From JANQTF01 sp041741415 (lineage in GTDB: Bacteria > Bacteroidota > Bacteroidia > J057): 64,000 nucleotides of DNA. The notes under the pieces were generated by a model. The model saw only the letters and a list, made by a program, of their open reading frames with translations, was not told the origin of the DNA and did no database searches. Shown here piece after piece: positions 60,736-64,000 of the stretch; the stretch's first letter is position 1; each line of letters opens with the position of its first letter. The stretch lies in contig JBGSKC010000041.1 in NCBI GenBank assembly GCA_041741415.1, positions 7,851-71,850 of the forward strand, in the 5' to 3' direction. The translations under genes and the position numbers were made by a program.

Positions 60736-61944
60736 ATGAGAAGCCTTCGCCTTACCATTCCCAACCGGCATGGACTTGAGCTGTCTGCCCGGATCGAACT
60801 CCCCATTGGCGAGCAGCCCAAAGCGTTTGCCATGTTTGCCCATTGTTTCACCTGCGGCAAAAACCTGCTGGCCCAGCGCAACATATCCCTGGCCCTCACC
60901 CAGCAGGGCATGGGGGTGGTTCGCTTTGATTTTACCGGTCTGGGCGAAAGTGAAGGCGCTTTTTTTGATACCAATTTCTCCTCCAATGTCCATGACCTCG
61001 AAGACGTGGCAGCGTGGATGAGTGCCAGAGGAGAAGCGCCACAACTTCTTGTGGGGCATTCATTGGGTGGGGCCGCTGTTTTGGCTGTGGCCCGAAAACT
61101 TTCTTCGGTGAAAGCCGTGGCCACCATCGGGGCACCTTCGGAGCCAGCCCATGTGAAGCATCTGTTTAGCTCTGTCGAAGACATGATCAGGGAGGAAGGC
61201 GAAGCCAGCGTGCTCATCGGGGGCAGGCCATTTACCCTGAAGCGGCATTTTCTGGAAGACCTGGAATCTGTTGATTTGGCTGTAGAAATCAGAGAACTGG
61301 GGAAAGCCTTGCTCGTGCTGCATTCGCCTCAGGATCAGGTGGTTTCGGTGTCAAACGCCCGCATGATCTATGAAGCAGCCCGGCACCCCAAAAGTTTTTT
61401 GTCGCTCGATGGGGCCGATCATTTGTTGTCAGAAAAGCAAGATTCTTTGTATGCCGGTCAAATGATCGGGCAATGGGCCAGCCGCTACCTCGATTTGCGG
61501 ATGAATGCGCCGCTGCTCACCGACAAGCAGGCTGTGGTGCGGATTGGGGCCAAGGGGTTCACGACAGAGGTGCAGGCCGGGCGGCACCGGTTTCTGGCAG
61601 ATGAACCAGTGGAGGTTGGCGGTGATGATCTGGGGCCAACGCCCTATGATTTGCTCGTGGCGAGCCTGGGCGTTTGCACCGCGATGACGATGCGCATGTA
61701 TGCCGACCGGAAGAATTGGCCGCTGAATGAAATCCGGGTACACCTTCAACATGAAAAAGTGTATGAAGAAGACCAGGCTGCAGCGATGGAGGGGGCACGA
61801 AAAATTGACCAGATCGAGCGCCACATCGAGATCGAAGGCGATCTGAATGAAGAGCAACGGAAAAAACTCATGGAAATCGCCGATCGCTGCCCGGTTCACC
61901 GCACGCTGCACGAGGAAATCCGGGTGGTGACGAAAGGTTTTTGA
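60736..61944 (+). CDS. Alpha/beta hydrolase-OsmC fusion protein
   Basis: 402 residues with two domains. Residues 1-255 are an alpha/beta hydrolase: FAMFAHCFTCGKN oxyanion region, nucleophile Ser109 in LVGHSLGGAAVL, Asp in LHSPQDQVVSVSNA and His in DGADHLLSEK. Residues about 265-402 are an OsmC/Ohr domain: PVEVGGDDLGPTPYDLLVAS, LGVCTAMTMRMYADRKNWP and DRCPVHRTLHEEI, with the two Cys that reduce organic hydroperoxides. This fusion is known in several bacterial groups and presumably couples ester cleavage to peroxide detoxification. It is cytoplasmic. It converges with the MmcQ/YjbR gene. Confidence 0.92.
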   Translation: MRSLRLTIPNRHGLELSARIELPIGEQPKAFAMFAHCFTCGKNLLAQRNISLALTQQGMGVVRFDFTGLGESEGAFFDTNFSSNVHDLEDVAAWMSARGEAPQLLVGHSLGGAAVLAVARKLSSVKAVATIGAPSEPAHVKHLFSSVEDMIREEGEASVLIGGRPFTLKRHFLEDLESVDLAVEIRELGKALLVLHSPQDQVVSVSNARMIYEAARHPKSFLSLDGADHLLSEKQDSLYAGQMIGQWASRYLDLRMNAPLLTDKQAVVRIGAKGFTTEVQAGRHRFLADEPVEVGGDDLGPTPYDLLVASLGVCTAMTMRMYADRKNWPLNEIRVHLQHEKVYEEDQAAAMEGARKIDQIERHIEIEGDLNEEQRKKLMEIADRCPVHRTLHEEIRVVTKGF

Positions 61945-61979
61945 GTTGGGGGTTCTGAGTTGGGAGTTCGGGAGTTGGG
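61943..61979. repeat. GAGTTGGG triple repeat
   Basis: GAGTTGGG occurs at 61943-61950, 61957-61964 and 61972-61979, separated by 6 and 7 bases, beginning at the stop codon of the hydrolase-OsmC gene. It is one of several intergenic stretches in the window built from short repeated words. Confidence 0.55.
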
Positions 61980-61989
61980 TGGGAGGCGT

Positions 61990-62010
61990 GGAACAGCTGG
62001 AGACTGTTCC
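61990..62010. terminator. Hairpin between convergent genes
   Basis: GGAACAG (61990-61996) and CTGTTCC (62004-62010) form a 7-bp stem with a 7-base loop, between the OsmC fusion and MmcQ/YjbR genes. No T-tract follows on the plus strand. Termination role inferred from position. Confidence 0.4.
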
Positions 62011-62029
62011 CTGTCTGAGAAAAAAAGCC

Positions 62030-62398
62030 CTAGCCGTTGGCTGCTTTTCTGTCCTGATATTCCTTAACCTGCTTTTTCGTGGCCAGGCCGGTCCAGCTGT
62101 GTTCAAGCACTTCGGTGATCAGTTTTTGGTCGCTGGTGTTGACCCACATACAGAGGTAGGGATAGCCTTTGAAGTGGTCGGGCAAATGAAACACTTCGGG
62201 ATGGCTGTCCAGGTATTGATCTCTGATGGTGAAATCGAGCCGGATAGGGATGAATTCTCCCTCCTGATGGAGGCGGCACATTAATTTGCCACGAACTTTT
62301 ACCGAGGGAGTTCCTTCGTGTGAAATGCTTTCTTCTGTTCCGGGAAAGCTCAAAGCGATATTCCTGACCAAATCAAAATCAGCATACCTAAAGTTCAT
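62030..62398 (-). CDS. MmcQ/YjbR family protein
   Basis: 122 residues from ATG 62396-62398 (MNFRYADFDLVRNIALSFPG). The open frame upstream to 62605 is unlike any protein and overlaps the Rpn gene end, so the short start is preferred. The MmcQ/YjbR fold (double-wing CyaY-like) is shown by ALSFPGTEESISHEGTPSVK, VRGKLMCRLHQEGEFIPIRL and a C-terminal Trp/Lys-rich helix region (EHSWTGLATKKQVKEYQDRK). These are small putative DNA-binding proteins of uncertain role. Downstream of and co-directional with the Rpn gene, with a 155-base gap. Confidence 0.85.
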   Translation of the reverse strand: MNFRYADFDLVRNIALSFPGTEESISHEGTPSVKVRGKLMCRLHQEGEFIPIRLDFTIRDQYLDSHPEVFHLPDHFKGYPYLCMWVNTSDQKLITEVLEHSWTGLATKKQVKEYQDRKAANG

Positions 62399-62553
62399 GA
62401 CTGGTTTTTTATTCTGAGCCGGGTGAAAGGCTGGTTGAGATGGTTGGGGATGAGATGCGTACCTGGGTGGTGCTGATGGTTTTGCTCTCCCGGTGGCCCT
62501 GGTCCTTAATGGAATCAGTGGTGCTCCCGGCCAAGGGGAATGGCACTTGAATC

Positions 62554-63606
62554 CTATTGTTGCGGGAGAATTCCCGGGAAAACATCGCTTTGAAACTCCT
62601 CCCATGACATCGCGGGGGTTGTTGTTAGCGAAGCGATCATCGCCTGCACTGCAGGGTGCGGGAGACTAGTTGTTTCCTCGATAAGCTCCACACTCAACCC
62701 TTTTTGAATGGCCTTTTGAAGCTGCAGGAAGGTTTCCTGGTAACGCCCCTGCTCCACTCCCTGCTTGATCCCTTGCTGGACCCCTTTCTCCAAAGCTGAT
62801 TCTTCCACATCCCCGAACAACACTTCATACAGGCTGACGAATCGCTCCTGGCTGGTTTGGGGGAGTTGCTGAATGGCTTTCATGACTTCTGGTTTTTGTT
62901 GATTTCCGGCTCCTAAATATAGCAAAATGACCCGATAAAAATCGGCGTCCTGCACTCCGTTTTCGATTATCTCGGTTGTCGGCAGGGTTTCTGCGATCCA
63001 ACGGAGTAGGTTCATGAAGTTATGGGCCCTTTTTACCTTCATGGCCATCAGCATGCTTTTCAAAAATTCGCCCCCTAAATCTGCCAGCTCCTGCTCTGAT
63101 ACCACACTGAGATCCTTGAGTTCATAGTCAATCACAGGCAGGAAGCGCAGCAGTTCTTCCCCGACAGGCTGAAAGTCCTCCTTCACTGACGATTTTATCC
63201 ATGGTTCTTCTCCATGGTAAATCACAATAGGAAGAATGGGCCGAAACTGAAAGGGCTTGCCCTTTTTCTTTTCAGCCCTGAACTGAAACTTCAGCGCATT
63301 GACGAGGTACTGCATCAGTTGAAGCCAGACAAAGGGCTCGGGATAGCTTTTGTGCTCAAACAGCAAGGTGATCTCGACCTCCGTTTCGATGTCATCATTC
63401 CGGTACTGACAGCGGTAAATAACGTCGGATGCATAGGATTTTAGCTCCTCATCGAGATAGGTTTCCTTCTGCTGCTGCAATGTTTCTACCTGAAGATGTC
63501 CGCCAATATGCTCAGGCAGGCAGTATCGGATGTATTCTGCAACCAGAACAGGGCGGGAAAACATCTCCCGGAAAAACTTGTCGTGCGGGTGGTTGAGTTG
63601 GCTCAT
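62554..63606 (-). CDS. Rpn family PD-(D/E)XK nuclease / putative transposase
   Basis: 350 residues from ATG 63604-63606 (MSQLNHPHDKFFREMFSRPV), the hallmark start of the Rpn (recombination-promoting nuclease, Transposase_31) family. The nuclease core has D61 in SYASDVIYRC and E84-x-K86 in LLFEHKSYPEPFVWLQLMQY, followed by RPILPIVIYHGEEPW. The C-terminal part has Gln/Gly-rich repeats (EKGVQQGIKQGVEQGRYQET), common at the ends of these proteins. In E. coli, RpnA cleaves DNA and promotes RecA-independent recombination. No terminal inverted repeats are visible around it. It is more AT-rich than most neighbours. Confidence 0.9.
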   Translation of the reverse strand: MSQLNHPHDKFFREMFSRPVLVAEYIRYCLPEHIGGHLQVETLQQQKETYLDEELKSYASDVIYRCQYRNDDIETEVEITLLFEHKSYPEPFVWLQLMQYLVNALKFQFRAEKKKGKPFQFRPILPIVIYHGEEPWIKSSVKEDFQPVGEELLRFLPVIDYELKDLSVVSEQELADLGGEFLKSMLMAMKVKRAHNFMNLLRWIAETLPTTEIIENGVQDADFYRVILLYLGAGNQQKPEVMKAIQQLPQTSQERFVSLYEVLFGDVEESALEKGVQQGIKQGVEQGRYQETFLQLQKAIQKGLSVELIEETTSLPHPAVQAMIASLTTTPAMSWEEFQSDVFPGILPQQ

Positions 63607-63670
63607 GGAGCAAATCAACTAAAAATATTAACAAATACAATTATTTTTAGCTAATTTTCTTCTCTTTCCT

Positions 63671-63863
63671 TTCTCCGCATCCCCCAACCAAAAAGCCCCC
63701 TCGCTTGCGCTCGGGGGCCTTTTGGCTTGCGGAGAGGGAGGGATTAGCTCCGCTGATCCTGATGAGGGGGAGGTTCAAGCCAAAAGGCCCTCCCTCCGGT
63801 CGGCTTTTTGGTCGTGGTCTGCTGCGAAAACCTGCCGGTTTTCTCCGCATCCCCCAACCAAAA
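63671..63863. repeat. Direct repeat pair flanking hairpins
   Basis: The 23-base string TTCTCCGCATCCCCCAACCA + AAA occurs at 63671-63693 and 63841-63863, 170 bases apart. Just after the first copy is a GC-rich hairpin (AGCCCCC / GGGGGC within 63694-63718). Between the copies is a further complementary pair, AAAAGGCCCTCCCTCC (63782-63797) against GGAGAGGGAGGG (63739-63750). No gene is convincing here; the short frames that cross it are made of the repeats. Confidence 0.6.
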
Positions 63864-63931
63864 CATGAGTCATCCCGAACTTTTGATGAGCCAGTAGGTC
63901 CACATCAGGGAAAGTGCTAATCGGATTCTGT

Positions 63932-63963
63932 AAATCGGTGTAGGGTATTCCCTGCACCGATTT
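63932..63963. repeat. Long hairpin near the right edge
   Basis: AAATCGGTG (63932-63940) pairs with CACCGATTT (63955-63963), and after one T-G wobble AGGG (63942-63945) pairs with CCCT (63950-63953), leaving a four-base loop. There is no T-tract. Its purpose is unclear; the gene it belongs with may lie beyond the window. Confidence 0.5.
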
Positions 63964-64000
63964 CCTGTTCTGGGGCACCATTGCCTGAGGAGTGTTTCGA

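Noticed and set aside
63775..63981. 68-codon minus-strand frame (and the 67-codon one at 63647-63850)
   Set aside because: Both read through the direct repeats and share the peptide VGGCGE only because of them; no start signal or domain.
63900..64000. Integron attC-like site at the right edge
   Set aside because: The hairpin at 63932-63963 lacks the conserved GTTRRRY / RYYYAAC core sites.

Overview
The window looks like chromosomal DNA of a Bacteroidota bacterium, most likely of the Saprospiria / Lewinellaceae type. The reasons are several secreted proteins ending in type IX secretion (T9SS) sorting domains, a DUF2723 / GT117 membrane glycosyltransferase, a Fur-STAS-purA gene string, an L28 gene, and promoters of the Bacteroidota form TTTG-N19-TAnnTTTG. 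Base composition is GC-rich in most genes. A few stretches are visibly more AT-rich: the secreted protein and protease near 1.2-3.6 kb, the copper ATPase at 35.4-37.4 kb, and the Rpn nuclease at the right end. No rRNA, tRNA, CRISPR array, insertion sequence or prophage was recognised.

Layout. 0-4.2 kb: the end of an M42 aminopeptidase, then a secreted protein and a T9SS trypsin-like protease whose reading frame is cut by a TAG codon. 4.2-4.7 kb: a gene-free stretch packed with palindromic repeats. 4.7-9 kb: ribokinase, sialate O-acetylesterase and a DUF4153 membrane protein on the minus strand. 9.2-16.5 kb: patatin lipase, a DUF6930/DUF7309-like protein, an MBOAT acyltransferase with its SGNH-like partner, an M15 peptidase, a polytopic membrane protein and a methyltransferase. 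16.5-24.5 kb: a giant BNR-repeat T9SS protein, D-lactate dehydrogenase, a TPR sensor kinase and phosphomannose isomerase. 24.7-34.5 kb: GT117, an M24 aminopeptidase, two miniature proteins that are little more than a signal peptide plus a T9SS sorting domain, an internally deleted LacI regulator, two Rossmann-fold reductases and a lipoprotein.

34.5-42.4 kb: more repeats, a CopB-type copper ATPase, a polytopic putative glycosyltransferase, an sdpR-sdpI-CPBP operon whose CPBP member has lost its histidines, and a BioD/DRTGG P-loop protein. 42.5-51.8 kb: reductase, class III aminotransferase, an OlsF-like two-domain acyltransferase, L28, a T9SS adhesin-like protein, aspartate aminotransferase, heptose kinase and an unrecognised protein with a CBS-like half and a HEPN RNxxxH motif. 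51.8-64 kb: a 52-residue lipoprotein, purA, STAS, Fur, a 44-residue membrane peptide, metX, a lipoprotein, SMC, an alpha/beta hydrolase-OsmC fusion, MmcQ/YjbR and an Rpn nuclease.

Most genes are housekeeping or envelope genes in short operons. The points most worth following up are: a dispersed two-stem DNA/RNA element with conserved loops and compensating stem changes; the sdp-like operon with a probably non-catalytic CPBP protein; the CBS-HEPN-like protein; the orphan T9SS sorting-domain mini-proteins; and the broken protease and LacI genes.
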